Positions 46,016 through 56,022 are shown, numbered from the stretch's first letter. The stretch: DNA of 64,000 bases from Mucilaginibacter kameinonensis (GCF_003675385.1 NZ_RCWZ01000001.1:1178001-1242000); one strand, 5' to 3'. Numbers and translations are program-made. Notes: generated by a model not told the origin, from the letters alone.

Positions 46016-46045
46016 GTTTGAACTAACAATGCCATGTATGAAAAC

Positions 46046-46076
46046 AAGAAAGCCCGACGTTTTGCCGGGCTTTCTT
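46046..46076 (-). terminator. sucB terminator
   Basis: An 11-bp stem AAGAAAGCCCG/CGGGCTTTCTT with a 9-nt loop, 24 nt past the sucB stop on the minus strand. Confidence 0.75.
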
Positions 46077-46099
46077 ATTTATATCCGTTGAAGGTTATA

Positions 46100-47680
46100 T
46101 TAAACGCCTAACAACAACCTTGCAGGATCTTCCAATAATTGTTTAACCCTAACCAGGAAGCTTACTGACTCGCGACCGTCAATGATGCGGTGATCGTATG
46201 ACAGCGCAAGATACATCATTGGGCGGATAACCACCTGTCCGTTTACAGCTACCGGGCGCTCGATAATATTGTGCATGCCTAAAATTGCCGATTGAGGCGC
46301 GTTGATGATAGGTGTAGATAACATTGAACCGAATACACCACCGTTAGTGATAGTGAATGTACCACCTGTCATTTCAGGGATGGTCAGTTTGTTTTCACGG
46401 GCTTTACCTGCAAGTACCACAATGGCCTTTTCAATTTCGGCAAGACTCATGCTATCAGCGTTACGGATAACCGGTACAACCAAACCTTTAGGCGCAGAAA
46501 CAGCGATAGAGATATCAGCAAAATTGCTGTAAACAATCTCTTCACCTTCAATACGGGCACCAACAGCAGGCCAGTCTTTCAAAGCTTCGGTAACCGCTTT
46601 GGTAAAGAACGACATGAAGCCTAAGCCCACATTGTGTTTCTCTTTGAATTTATCTTTGTATTTAGCGCGTAATTCCATGATCGGCTGCATATCAACCTCG
46701 TTGAAGGTAGTAAGCATAGCAGTTTCATTTTTAACCGATACCAAACGTTTAGCAACGGTTTTACGCAGCGAGGTCATTTTTTCACGTTTTTCGTCCCTTG
46801 CACCACCTGTAGAGGTTGCAACCGGAGCGGCAGCAGGTTGAGCAGCGGGAGCAGCTGGTTTGGCTGCAGGGGCCTGCGCACCAAGGGCATCGCCTTTAGT
46901 AATACGGCCGTCAACACCTGAACCTGATACTGATTTTGGATCAACACCTTTTTCGGCTAATATTTTAGCAGCGGCAGGTGATGGCGTACCTGAAGCGTAA
47001 GTTTTAGCACTTTCGGCAGCTGCACCACCACGAGGTGATTCATCAGCAGCGCTAACTACTGCAGGAGTAACCGGGGTAGCTGCAGGAGCAGAAGCGCCTG
47101 CGCCTTCAATAGTACAAACTACGGCACCAATAGGCAATACATCACCCTCTTTAGCAATAGTTTTTAATGTACCTGCTTTTTCTGCGGTAAGTTCAAATGT
47201 AGCTTTATCTGATTCCAGTTCGGCAATAGCTTCATCCATAGCAACCGCTTCACCGTCTTTTTTGATCCAGCGTGATAAAGTAACCTCAGTGATAGATTCA
47301 CCAACCGGAGGTACTTTAATTTCAACTGATGCACCTGACGAAGCAGGGGCAGCAGCAACAGGCTCGGCGGCAACTGGTGCCGGAGCAGGTGCATTGGCTA
47401 CAACTTCTGCCTGTGGTTGTGCGGCCGGAGCAGCAGCTTGCGCGCCACCATCTTCAATATTGGCAACAACGGCGCCAATGGCTAATACATCGCCTTCATT
47501 GGCAACGATTTTTAAAGTACCGGCTTTTTCGGCAGTAAGCTCAAAAGTAGCCTTGTCTGATTCCAGCTCGGCAATAACTTCGTCCATTTCTACATGGTCT
47601 CCGTCTTTCTTTTTCCAGCTTGCAAGGGTTACTTCAGTAATTGATTCGCCTACGGTAGGCACCTTAATCGCTAAGCTCAT
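46100..47680 (-). CDS. sucB: 2-oxoglutarate dehydrogenase E2 with two lipoyl domains
   Basis: Dihydrolipoyl succinyltransferase of the 2-oxoglutarate dehydrogenase complex (TCA cycle). 526 residues. Two lipoyl domains with nearly identical cores, lipoylated K43 and K159 in ESDKATFE, are joined by Ala/Pro-rich linkers. Then comes a peripheral E1/E3-binding domain (about 232-265, [13 protein letters not shown]) and the catalytic domain with [11 protein letters not shown] near the C-terminus. Typical E2o has a single lipoyl domain, so the duplication is unusual. Follows sucA with a 59-nt gap. Confidence 0.93.
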   Translation of the reverse strand: MSLAIKVPTVGESITEVTLASWKKKDGDHVEMDEVIAELESDKATFELTAEKAGTLKIVANEGDVLAIGAVVANIEDGGAQAAAPAAQPQAEVVANAPAPAPVAAEPVAAAPASSGASVEIKVPPVGESITEVTLSRWIKKDGEAVAMDEAIAELESDKATFELTAEKAGTLKTIAKEGDVLPIGAVVCTIEGAGASAPAATPVTPAVVSAADESPRGGAAAESAKTYASGTPSPAAAKILAEKGVDPKSVSGSGVDGRITKGDALGAQAPAAKPAAPAAQPAAAPVATSTGGARDEKREKMTSLRKTVAKRLVSVKNETAMLTTFNEVDMQPIMELRAKYKDKFKEKHNVGLGFMSFFTKAVTEALKDWPAVGARIEGEEIVYSNFADISIAVSAPKGLVVPVIRNADSMSLAEIEKAIVVLAGKARENKLTIPEMTGGTFTITNGGVFGSMLSTPIINAPQSAILGMHNIIERPVAVNGQVVIRPMMYLALSYDHRIIDGRESVSFLVRVKQLLEDPARLLLGV

Positions 47681-47739
47681 ATTGTAGTTTGTAGATTTTA
47701 TATTTTTTAATGGATTATGTCGGGATGCTTATTGACTGA

Positions 47740-50556
47740 TCAATCAGCACCGGCATCAGCCATTTTCTTTGTTGTTTTTTTTACTGATTCTTTAACTGTT
47801 TTACCGGCAGGTGCTTCAAAAGCTTTTGACACGATGTACAACTGCTGAGCGGCGTGCTGTTTAGCAAAACCGGTCGCGGTACTGCTACCCTCGATTCTTG
47901 AAATCACGCTCAGGTTAATCAATTTATCATTGTGGAATTTGCGGCAAATGTAAGGCCATGCACCCATGTTTTCAGGCTCTTCCTGTACCCAGATAAATTC
48001 AGCCTTTTCGTATTTGGCTTTAACTTTAAGGATTTGGGTAACCGGGGTTGGATAAAGCTGCTCAACACGTACAATAGCTACATCCTTACGGTTATCGGCC
48101 TGTTGTTTATCTAACAAATCGTAATATACTTTACCGGTACATAGCAATACGCGTTTCACCTTTTTAGGATCAACATAAGTATCATCAATAAGCTCGTGGA
48201 ATTTACCATTGGTAAAGTCTTCAATTGGCGATACGCATTTAGGGCTGCGCAGCAAGCTTTTTGGTGTAAAGATGATCAGCGGCTTGCGGAAATCGCGGTG
48301 CATTTGCCTGCGCAAAATATGGAAGAAGTTGGCAGGAGTAGTACAGTTAGCTACCTGGATATTATCATCGGCACAAAGCTCCATAAAACGCTCAACACGT
48401 GCAGAAGAGTGCTCAGGACCCTGACCTTCATAACCGTGCGGCAATAACATTACCAAACCATTACCACGCTGCCATTTAGTTTCGGCGCTGGCAATATACT
48501 GGTCAACAATAATTTGTGCACCGTTAAAGAAGTCGCCGAACTGGGCTTCCCAGATGGTTAAAGCGGTTGGGTTTGCAAGGGCGTACCCGTATTCGAAACC
48601 TAAAACACCGTACTCAGATAATAAAGAGTTGTAGATGCTTAGTTTGGCTTCCGGGTTAATGGCAGCAAGCGGGGTAAATTCATCCTCCGAATCAACCAGC
48701 GTTAATACCGCATGGCGATGCGAGAAGGTACCACGTTTTACGTCCTCCCCACTCAGCCTGATAGGATAACCTTCTTTTAACAAGGTACCATAGGCAAGCA
48801 ACTCGCCCATAGCCCAGTCAAATACTTTGGTTTTGTTTACCATTGCGCTACGGTCTTCAAACAGTTTTTCAATTTTTTTGAAAAACTCTTTATTAGGTGG
48901 CAGCACAGTTAGTTTATTACCGATCTCTAAGAGGGTTTCTTCAGGAACCGAAGTATCAACGCCTCTTACCAGTTCTTTATGACTTGCCAGGTGTAAACCG
49001 CTCCACGCGCCTTCAAACATGGCGATGGTATCGGTAAACCTTTCTTCTGATTTTACTTCGTCAAGTTTTTGCTGTAACTCATCTTTAAAGGCTTTTTCGA
49101 TGCCTTTCAGGTATTCGCCATTAATGCTGCCTTCATCAATCAGTTTTTGATTGTAGATTTTAAGCGGGTTTGGATGGGCATCGATAGCTTTGTACAACAA
49201 TGGCTGTGTGAATTTAGGCTCATCAGCTTCATTGTGGCCATAGCGGCGATAGCAAAGGATATCGATAAAAACATCCTCATTAAATACCTGCCTGTATTCC
49301 ATAGCCAGGTTTACAACGTAAGCCAAAGCTTCAACATCGTCACCATTTACGTGGAAAACCGGCGAAAGCACAGTTTTGGCAACATCAGTACAGTAAGTAC
49401 TTGAACGCGCGTCTTTATAGTTAGTGGTAAAACCTATCTGGTTGTTGATAACCAGGTGAATGGTGCCACCAGTGCGGTAGCCATCCAGTTTTTCCATTTG
49501 TAAAACTTCATATACGATACCCTGACCGGCAATTGAAGCATCGCCATGGATCAGGATCGGAGCGATCTTTGAATGGTCGCCGCCATATTTAAAGTCGATT
49601 TTTGAACGGGTAATACCCTCAACAACCGGATCAACAGCCTCCAGGTGTGACGGGTTAGGGCAAAGGCTCAGGTGAACTTTTTTGCCGCTTTTGGTATGCA
49701 CATCGGTTGAAAAACCTAAATGGTATTTAACGTCACCACCAAATGGTGATTCTGAATCGTAGTTTTTACCTTCAAACTCCGAGAATACCTCTTTATAGGT
49801 TTTCTCCATGATATTGGTCAACACGTTCAAACGACCGCGGTGTGCCATACCAATGATGAACTCTTCGATACCCAAATCGGCACCTTTTTTAATTACCGAG
49901 TCCATTGAAGGAATCAGTGCTTCCGCGCCTTCTAACGAGAAACGTTTTTGACCAAGGAATTTGGTACCTAAAAAGTTTTCGAAAGTTACAGCTTCGTTTA
50001 GTTTGCTCAACATTTCCTTCTTTTCATCAAGGGTGAAAGAAGGGGTATTGCGACGGCTTTCCATCCGTTCTTCAAACCATTTTATTTTAATAGGGTTACG
50101 GATGTATTTATATTCCGTACCTATTGAACGGCAGTAAGTGTCCTCAAGCAGCTGGCGGATATCGCGCAATTTGGCCGCGCCTAAGCCAACTTCAACACCG
50201 GCGTTAAAAACGGTGTCAAGGTCGGCATCGCTTAAACCAAAAGTTTCAAGCTCTTTGCCTGGGAAATAATGGCGGCGTTCGCGAACTGGGTTTGTTTTTG
50301 CAAACAAATGCCCGCGCGAGCGGTAACCATCTATCATGTTTAATACGTTGATCTCCTTTAAGAAATGTTCGGGAGTAGCTTCACCAACAGCAGACGGCGC
50401 AATTGCGGCAGAGGCGTCAGTGTCTTTACCAAAATCAAATCCTTCAAAGAATTTTTGCCATCCGTAATCGACTGATTCCGGTTCCTGTTTGTACTGTTCG
50501 TATAGGGAAGATATGTAGGCAGCGTTTCCGCTATTTATATAATTGAGACGATCCAT
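47740..50556 (-). CDS. sucA: 2-oxoglutarate dehydrogenase E1
   Basis: Thiamine-diphosphate-dependent decarboxylase of the 2-oxoglutarate dehydrogenase complex. 938 residues, the usual homodimeric OdhA length. The N-terminal E2-interaction segment (about 1-40, with YINSGNAAYISSLYEQYK) is present. The ThDP/Mg region (IHGDASIAGQG, HVNGDDVEALAYV), FIDILCYRRYGHNEADEP and the transketolase domain (LLPHGYEGQGPEHSSARVER) follow. It is the first gene of the sucA-sucB unit, with an exact -7 element 24 nt upstream (50580-50587). Confidence 0.97.
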   Translation of the reverse strand: MDRLNYINSGNAAYISSLYEQYKQEPESVDYGWQKFFEGFDFGKDTDASAAIAPSAVGEATPEHFLKEINVLNMIDGYRSRGHLFAKTNPVRERRHYFPGKELETFGLSDADLDTVFNAGVEVGLGAAKLRDIRQLLEDTYCRSIGTEYKYIRNPIKIKWFEERMESRRNTPSFTLDEKKEMLSKLNEAVTFENFLGTKFLGQKRFSLEGAEALIPSMDSVIKKGADLGIEEFIIGMAHRGRLNVLTNIMEKTYKEVFSEFEGKNYDSESPFGGDVKYHLGFSTDVHTKSGKKVHLSLCPNPSHLEAVDPVVEGITRSKIDFKYGGDHSKIAPILIHGDASIAGQGIVYEVLQMEKLDGYRTGGTIHLVINNQIGFTTNYKDARSSTYCTDVAKTVLSPVFHVNGDDVEALAYVVNLAMEYRQVFNEDVFIDILCYRRYGHNEADEPKFTQPLLYKAIDAHPNPLKIYNQKLIDEGSINGEYLKGIEKAFKDELQQKLDEVKSEERFTDTIAMFEGAWSGLHLASHKELVRGVDTSVPEETLLEIGNKLTVLPPNKEFFKKIEKLFEDRSAMVNKTKVFDWAMGELLAYGTLLKEGYPIRLSGEDVKRGTFSHRHAVLTLVDSEDEFTPLAAINPEAKLSIYNSLLSEYGVLGFEYGYALANPTALTIWEAQFGDFFNGAQIIVDQYIASAETKWQRGNGLVMLLPHGYEGQGPEHSSARVERFMELCADDNIQVANCTTPANFFHILRRQMHRDFRKPLIIFTPKSLLRSPKCVSPIEDFTNGKFHELIDDTYVDPKKVKRVLLCTGKVYYDLLDKQQADNRKDVAIVRVEQLYPTPVTQILKVKAKYEKAEFIWVQEEPENMGAWPYICRKFHNDKLINLSVISRIEGSSTATGFAKQHAAQQLYIVSKAFEAPAGKTVKESVKKTTKKMADAGAD

Positions 50557-50579
50557 GTGAAATTGTCTTTAAAACGGTA

Positions 50580-50587
50580 CAAAAGTA
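50580..50587 (-). promoter_or_regulatory. Candidate sucA promoter -7 element
   Basis: TACTTTTG on the minus strand, an exact TAnnTTTG, 24 nt before the sucA ATG. Confidence 0.5.
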
Positions 50588-50726
50588 AGCATATACCCCT
50601 ATATACTTCATAATTAATTGTAAAGAAATTTAACCACTATTGGGCTTATTTTATCTTTTGGGGTGAAAACTCAAATTATGGCTTGTTGTTTTGCTTCAGA
50701 TAGAAAATATTTTGATGGGATAATAT

Positions 50727-52022
50727 TTAGGCGCTAACCAGGTCTCCTGCCTCATCTATAGACGAAGGTTGCCAGGTATTAACAAAATCGGTTTTGGCTT
50801 CAAGCTCTTTGGGAAGCTTGGTGGCAATGGCGTATTTGCTTTCCTTGGCATCATTAACACCGGCAATAAATGCCCAGTTGCCCCAGTTGCTGGCCGGCGA
50901 GTAATCAATCAGCTTTTCTTCAAAATAAGCAGCGCCCTGGGTCCAGTCGGCCTTGAGGGTATTTACAAGATAGCCGGCAACTACCTGGCGGTTTTGATTG
51001 CAGATAAAACCGGTAGCGTTAAGCTCGTGCATGGCGGCATCTATCAGCGGCACGCCTGTTTCGCCATTTTTCCATTTCTGGAGCAGTAGCTCTGCATCGG
51101 GTGCAAGGTCTTGTACTTCGTCTTTAGCTTTGATGAATTTTTGCCCGTGCTTTTTAAACATGAACCTGAAATAATCGCGCCAGAGCAATTCAAGCTTTAA
51201 CAGGTTGCCATTGCTGCCATACTTCTGAATTTCCCAGTAAACCTGGCGAGGCGATATACAGCCTATAGAAAGCCATGGAGAAAGTTTTGAAGAAAACTCG
51301 GTACCATTACGGCCATTTTTTTGCTTTATAGCGATATCAAGTTGCGAAAAGTACTTATGCATTTGTACCAGTGCGGCAGTTTCACCTCCCTGGAAATATT
51401 CGGCAGCACGGGGATCATCAACCGGTTCGGTTAAGCCTAACTGCTGCAAAGTTGGCAATTCGCCGGCATCTGCAATTTCAGGAACGCTGATATGGTCAGG
51501 AGTTGGAACACATGAACGAACATTGCTGTCGCGCTCTACTTTCTTTTTAAAAACCGCGAAACTGTCGGGAATATCTTTTATCGGGAAAGGAAGATCTTCC
51601 TTATGGTACATGGTATGGCCGATAAAATGCTTGAGGTTAAGCCTCATTTTCCACAGGGCCGCTTCAACCTCTTCAGAAATGTTGGTTTCTTCATAAGCCA
51701 CTTCACGGTGATGGTAAACCTCATTTACGTGATATTCTTCGGCGAGCTGCGGGATCACATCAGAAGGGGTACCAATGCGGATAATAAGTTCGGCACCAAA
51801 GCCCTGTAAATTTTTCCGGAGATCGGCAACGGCTTCCAATAAAAACCTTGCCCGGAAACTCCCTGTTTTTGGAGCGCCACCTGATGTTGGCTGAAAATAA
51901 TAAGGATCGAAACAATAAACCGGCAGTACTTTATCAGCCTTGCGAACAGCTTCTAACAAAATTTCGTTATCATTTATGCGCAAGTCATTTCTAAACCAAA
52001 CCAGAATAGTTCTATCACTCAT
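50727..52022 (-). CDS. DASH-type cryptochrome/photolyase
   Basis: 431 residues from the ATG at 52022 (MSDRTILVWFRNDLRIND). The photolyase alpha/beta domain at the N-terminus is followed by the FAD-binding helical domain. Features such as TGSFRARFLLEAVADLR, KLSPWLSIGCISPRQVYWEI, LELLWRDYFRFM, GETGVPLIDAAMHELNATGF and DWTQGAAYFEEKLIDY fit the DASH group, which repairs UV dimers, mainly in single-stranded DNA. The frame continues to 52118 but the added residues look non-coding. Stands alone. Confidence 0.9.
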   Translation of the reverse strand: MSDRTILVWFRNDLRINDNEILLEAVRKADKVLPVYCFDPYYFQPTSGGAPKTGSFRARFLLEAVADLRKNLQGFGAELIIRIGTPSDVIPQLAEEYHVNEVYHHREVAYEETNISEEVEAALWKMRLNLKHFIGHTMYHKEDLPFPIKDIPDSFAVFKKKVERDSNVRSCVPTPDHISVPEIADAGELPTLQQLGLTEPVDDPRAAEYFQGGETAALVQMHKYFSQLDIAIKQKNGRNGTEFSSKLSPWLSIGCISPRQVYWEIQKYGSNGNLLKLELLWRDYFRFMFKKHGQKFIKAKDEVQDLAPDAELLLQKWKNGETGVPLIDAAMHELNATGFICNQNRQVVAGYLVNTLKADWTQGAAYFEEKLIDYSPASNWGNWAFIAGVNDAKESKYAIATKLPKELEAKTDFVNTWQPSSIDEAGDLVSA

Positions 52023-52277
52023 AGTTAAACAGGGGGTTAACTGAATAATGCAGTATGCAAATTTGCAATTTATTTGCGTTTTATGCACATTTTGCCACAA
52101 CATTATGACACCATCCAAACATTTAATTATTTTATTAAACTAAGTAAAAAGCTTTTAGCCGACTAAAATAATTAAGCCCCGAAGGTATAATTGTGTAAAT
52201 ATACGTAATTGCATACAACTAAGTTATACCACCTAACCCCATAGCTGTCACCCATCAACACTTAAATGAACCCCGCC

Positions 52278-53084
52278 TTATTGATCAGATTTGATCTTAG
52301 CCCGGATAACAGAATCTTTTTGAGCAGGGGTAAGCTTGTAATTAAATTGAAACAGCGCACCTTCAAAATCGCCATATGAGGGGTTGGGAATAACAATATA
52401 CCGGCTGCCAAACTCCTTTTGCAATCTTTGTGTGGTTGTTATTCTGCTATCCTCAGTGGGGTGATTATCATACAACATATCAAAATCGGGCAGGTTATCA
52501 CCGCAGAGCAGCAGGATTTGATGTGTTTTTAAAACATTAAGCCTTCGTGCCTCTTTGCTTGAAGACGAGGTTTTCAGCAGCAAATGCTCATCATCGGCAA
52601 AAGGCAAGCTGTACAGTTGTAAATTTTTTAAAGTACTCGCCCGCTCGTTTTCGTTACGGTTGGTGATGTAAAATATAGTGATACCTTTTGATGCCGCGTA
52701 TTTGAAAAAGGCGGGTGCACCAGGTACGGTATCGGCTATGGCTTTATCTGTCCACTGTTTCCAGGTGGCGTCGCTGTAATCTAAATTTTGCAGGGCGCGG
52801 TGTGCGTCGTAAGGACTGTTATCCAGTAAGGTTTCGTCAATGTCGGTAACAATGGCCAGCGGTTTATCGCCGGGATTTTTAATGCCCTCATCAACCCTAA
52901 GCCTGGCTATATTATAAGCCTGGAAGCACAATGCCTTGTATTCTGCCGCGCGTTGTTGCCATAATGAAGCCCAAATTTTACCGTCATTAGTAATACTGGT
53001 ATTTGAACCGGTAGTTTTTTTAACTGATGAGCAGGCGCTGAATAATAACAGGCCTGAAAGTAAATAGCTGTAGCTTTTTTTCAT
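52278..53084 (-). CDS. e(P4)/class-C-type acid phosphatase lipoprotein
   Basis: 268 residues. Lipoprotein signal with lipobox FSAC (C18). The HAD-superfamily catalytic motif is D81-x-D83-E-T in IVTDIDETLLDNSP, with later YITNRNENERASTL and LLCGDNLPDFDMLYD. This matches 5'-nucleotidase, lipoprotein e(P4) family enzymes, which release phosphate from nucleotides in the periplasm. Single gene. Confidence 0.9.
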   Translation of the reverse strand: MKKSYSYLLSGLLLFSACSSVKKTTGSNTSITNDGKIWASLWQQRAAEYKALCFQAYNIARLRVDEGIKNPGDKPLAIVTDIDETLLDNSPYDAHRALQNLDYSDATWKQWTDKAIADTVPGAPAFFKYAASKGITIFYITNRNENERASTLKNLQLYSLPFADDEHLLLKTSSSSKEARRLNVLKTHQILLLCGDNLPDFDMLYDNHPTEDSRITTTQRLQKEFGSRYIVIPNPSYGDFEGALFQFNYKLTPAQKDSVIRAKIKSDQ

Positions 53085-53104
53085 GATGGTTGATTAAAGG
53101 TGAT

Positions 53105-53173
53105 GTCAGTCTGAGCTTATCGAAGACCCGTGCGGTAGGGCCTACAACTATGCTTCGACAAGCTCAGCATAAC
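53105..53173. repeat. Palindromic MITE-like element (CTGAGCTT..CGAAG / CTTCGACAAGCTCAG)
   Basis: GTCAGTCTGAGCTTATCGAA and its partner CTTCGACAAGCTCAGCATAA are inverted copies with a few mismatches and a short spacer, lying between the phosphatase and msrA genes. Confidence 0.6.
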
Positions 53174-53181
53174 ATGCCTCT

Positions 53182-53727
53182 TTATAACAACTCCGGTTTT
53201 ATTTTATCCTTAAACTCCTTGGCAAATTTATTGAGTTTTGGCTGGATAACAAACGCGCAGTATGACTTGTTAGGATTATCGTTGAAATAGTTCTGATGAT
53301 AATCCTCGGCGCTGTAAAAATCAGTTGCCGGGGTTATTTCGGTAACAATCGGATAGTCAAAAACGTGCTCGTTGGTAAGCGTTTTGATCATTGCTTCTGA
53401 AGCTTGTTTTTGCTCATCATTGTAATAGAAAATAGCCGAACGGTATTGTGTGCCCACATCATTACCCTGACGGTTTAGCGTTGTTGGGTTATGGGTTTTA
53501 AAGAAAACCAGCAACAGTTCATCAAATGAAATCACATCGGCATCATATTCCAGGTGGATCACTTCGGCATGGCCGGTAGCGCCTGTGCAAACCTGCTCAT
53601 AAGTTGGGTTTGCAATTTTACCACCCATATAGCCTGAAGTTACTGATGTTACACCTTTAAGCGATTGGAAAACGGCTTCGGTGCACCAAAAGCAACCGTT
53701 GCCGAAAGTTATTTTTTGAATGTTCAT
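53182..53727 (-). CDS. msrA: Peptide methionine-(S)-S-oxide reductase
   Basis: Reduces the S-epimer of methionine sulfoxide. 181 residues with the catalytic GCFWC (C12) at the start, TEAVFQSLKGVTSVTSGYMGG, and YEQVCTGATGHAEVI. It complements msrB at 4541 in this window, though the two genes lie far apart. Exact -7 element TACTTTTG is 14 nt upstream of its ATG (53742-53749). Cytoplasmic. Confidence 0.95.
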   Translation of the reverse strand: MNIQKITFGNGCFWCTEAVFQSLKGVTSVTSGYMGGKIANPTYEQVCTGATGHAEVIHLEYDADVISFDELLLVFFKTHNPTTLNRQGNDVGTQYRSAIFYYNDEQKQASEAMIKTLTNEHVFDYPIVTEITPATDFYSAEDYHQNYFNDNPNKSYCAFVIQPKLNKFAKEFKDKIKPELL

Positions 53728-53741
53728 ATATCCCGTTTAGT

Positions 53742-53749
53742 CAAAAGTA
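53742..53749 (-). promoter_or_regulatory. Candidate msrA promoter -7 element
   Basis: TACTTTTG on the minus strand, an exact TAnnTTTG, 14 nt before the ATG. Confidence 0.45.
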
Positions 53750-53842
53750 ATGCCTGTTTAAACGGTTAGTTATGAGGGCGATTTGAATATGTCAATTAAA
53801 TTACTAAACTTAGTGTTTAACCTTATATTAAACCTATTAGTT

Positions 53843-54235
53843 ATGAAAATTGCAGCATTAATTGCCCGCCTTTTGCTGGGCCTCATCTTCGTGGTGTTTG
53901 GTTTAAACTTCTTTTTCCAGTTTCTGCATATGGCCCAGCCACCCATGACCGATAAGGCACAAGCTTTTAGCGGTGGATTGTTTGGTTCGGGCTATTTTTT
54001 TCAGTACATGAAGGTGATAGAAATAACAAGCGGTTTTTTCCTGCTCATTAATCGCTTTACCGCGTTATTTGTATTGGTGCTACTGCCTATTTCGCTTAAT
54101 ATTTTCCTATTTCATGTCATTTTGGCACCGGCGGGTGTTCCCGTTGGATCTGCCGTTATAATTTTACAGGTATTTCTGTTGTTTGCCTACCGTAAATATT
54201 ATACCAGCATTTTTACGGTGACACCAGTGGTATAA
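53843..54235 (+). CDS. DoxX-family membrane protein
   Basis: 130 residues from the ATG at 53843 (MKIAALIARLLLGLIFVVFG). Four membrane segments and a family-typical MAQPPMTDKAQAF segment place it in DoxX-like inner-membrane proteins. The upstream frame to 53783 reads as an AT-rich leader. Function unknown; some relatives are linked to thiol or quinone redox balance. Confidence 0.8.
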   Translation: MKIAALIARLLLGLIFVVFGLNFFFQFLHMAQPPMTDKAQAFSGGLFGSGYFFQYMKVIEITSGFFLLINRFTALFVLVLLPISLNIFLFHVILAPAGVPVGSAVIILQVFLLFAYRKYYTSIFTVTPVV

Positions 54236-54273
54236 TCAACTATCAGATTAACTGAGGTGTGCTGTTAAGCAAA

Positions 54274-54370
54274 ATCATGTCATTGCGAGCGAAGCGTGCA
54301 ACCGCACGGGAGCAGGGCCGCTCTGTATAGCATGCGATTGCTTCGTCGTTCCTCCTCGCAATGACATGAT
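54274..54370. repeat. TCATTGCGAGG inverted-repeat element, copy 2
   Basis: Arms ATCATGTCATTGCGAG (54274-54289) and CTCGCAATGACATGAT (54355-54370) are perfect inverted repeats. The interior TCTGTATAGCATGCGATTGC is shared with copy 1. Confidence 0.85.
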
Positions 54371-54386
54371 TTAAGTTTTTAACTCA

Positions 54387-55283
54387 TCACACCATTTCCC
54401 GCTCAAAAATTTCCTGGATCATGCCCACCTGCTCTGCGTAAATTGATTTTTTGCGTGTGCCGAAATATAGCGTATTCTCTATCTTATTATACCCTTCCCA
54501 AAGCAATTTGATATTACCGCTATCGCGTTCCTTTTTGGAAAGAAAGTCCGGGATCACCGCTATGCCTTTACCATCGCTCAGGCAGCGGATAATGGAGCCC
54601 ATATTAGGCACAATAAAGTTGGGCTTAAAATCGGGGCGTTTGCCAAAGTTGATATGCCAAAAGCGCCGCAGGTGTTCCATATCGCCCGATGAACCGTACC
54701 AGGTTTGTGCCTTAAGCCAGGTTTGGATCTGATTAAGGTTTTTAGTTTTTAGTAATTCATTAAACTCTTCGGTTGGGGTTTGCGCCCCGGCCAGCACTAC
54801 TATCCGTTCTTTAAAAAACGGTTTATACTCCAGGCCTTTATAGTCGCCTTTATGAGGAGTTACAATCATGTCGAGGATACCACCGTCCAGGTCGGCCAGC
54901 ATTTCGGGGTATTCGCCAAATTTGATGATTACATTAAAAGGCAGCGTAGGCAGATAGGATTCAAGCGTAAACTGAAAAGTTTCAAAGCACATACCTATAC
55001 TTATGGTAGGCACATCCTTTTCGGTGCTTTTATGGAAATGCCGCTCGGCTTCTTCCAGTTTGCTGATAGACTCCTGGATATAATTGTACAGGATCTTGCC
55101 CCGCTCGGTAGATACCATTTTGCGCGACGTTCGATCAAACAGTTTATAGCCTACATAACTTTCCAATGAGCTTAAATGCAGGCTCACCCCCGGCTGGGAG
55201 ATAAACAAGGCCTCGGCCGCCCCGGTTAGCGAACCGGTTTCATATATCGCTTTAAACGTGCGGAACCATTCAAAATTAACCAT
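54387..55283 (-). CDS. LysR-family regulator
   Basis: 298 residues from the ATG at 55283 (MVNFEWFRTFKAIYETGS). The N-terminal winged helix has SLTGAAEALFISQPGVSLHLSSLE, the classic LysR recognition helix. The remainder is the substrate-binding domain (about 90-295). Divergent from mdaB, with a 100-nt shared control region that contains a 16-bp palindrome. It probably controls the mdaB-ABM unit. Effector unknown. It has its own TACTTTTG element. Confidence 0.93.
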   Translation of the reverse strand: MVNFEWFRTFKAIYETGSLTGAAEALFISQPGVSLHLSSLESYVGYKLFDRTSRKMVSTERGKILYNYIQESISKLEEAERHFHKSTEKDVPTISIGMCFETFQFTLESYLPTLPFNVIIKFGEYPEMLADLDGGILDMIVTPHKGDYKGLEYKPFFKERIVVLAGAQTPTEEFNELLKTKNLNQIQTWLKAQTWYGSSGDMEHLRRFWHINFGKRPDFKPNFIVPNMGSIIRCLSDGKGIAVIPDFLSKKERDSGNIKLLWEGYNKIENTLYFGTRKKSIYAEQVGMIQEIFEREMV

Positions 55284-55307
55284 AGCTAATCTATTATAAT
55301 TATAATA

Positions 55308-55359
55308 CAAAAGTATAAATTATACTATTTTAATAGTAGATTATTGGACCGTAATTTTG
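55308..55359. promoter_or_regulatory. Divergent LysR/mdaB promoters with palindromic operator
   Basis: Minus-strand TACTTTTG at 55308-55315 (LysR) and plus-strand TAATTTTG at 55352-55359 (mdaB) are exact TAnnTTTG. Between them TACTATTTTAATAGTA (55323-55338) is a perfect 7+2+7 palindrome, a natural operator candidate. Confidence 0.6.
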
Positions 55360-55383
55360 ACAAAAATTAAAACACGAAAATAA

Positions 55384-56022
55384 ATGAAGAACATATTTGT
55401 AATAAACGGCGGACAGATCTTCGGTCACTCCGGTGGAAAGTTTAACAAAACATTATTAGATACAACAGTACAATACTTTACAGAACATCCTGATTTTGAA
55501 GTACGCTCAACCGATGTTAATCATGAGTACGATGCTATGCAGGAAGCCGAAAACTATAAATGGGCCGATATCATTATTTACCATACCCCGGTTTGGTGGT
55601 TCCAGGTACCGCATGCTTTAAAAAAATATATAGATGAGGTTTTTACTGCCGGTTACCAAAACGGTATTTACCGCAGCGATGGCCGTACAGCCGAAAACCC
55701 AGGTATTAACTACGGTACCGGTGGGTTAATGCATGGTAAAAAATATATGCTTACCACCTCGTGGAATGCGCCCGTTACTGCTTTCACGCTGCCCGGCGAA
55801 TTTTTTAATGAACACAGTGTTGATGAAGGGCCGATGTTTGGTTTTCATCGGATGAACGCTTTTACCGGCATGCAGCAATTAGACAGCATCCACTTTTATG
55901 ACGTAATGAAAAACGCTAATATAGAGGAGAACCTGCAACGCTACCAGGAACATTTAAACAAACTATTTACCCAAAACAACCCAAGCCATGAAAATTTACT
56001 TAACAGCCTTAGTGAAGTGTAA
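55384..56022 (+). CDS. mdaB: NAD(P)H quinone reductase, MdaB-like flavodoxin
   Basis: 212 residues of the flavodoxin-like NAD(P)H:quinone oxidoreductase fold. It begins KNIFVINGGQIFGHSGGKFN and contains ADIIIYHTPVWWFQVPHALKKYIDEVF, the FMN-binding and family signature region. MdaB reduces quinones by two electrons and protects against oxidative stress. The LysR gene is divergent, and the ABM gene overlaps its end by 35 nt, mirroring the mdaB-ygiN order of Escherichia coli. Confidence 0.88.
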   Translation: MKNIFVINGGQIFGHSGGKFNKTLLDTTVQYFTEHPDFEVRSTDVNHEYDAMQEAENYKWADIIIYHTPVWWFQVPHALKKYIDEVFTAGYQNGIYRSDGRTAENPGINYGTGGLMHGKKYMLTTSWNAPVTAFTLPGEFFNEHSVDEGPMFGFHRMNAFTGMQQLDSIHFYDVMKNANIEENLQRYQEHLNKLFTQNNPSHENLLNSLSEV

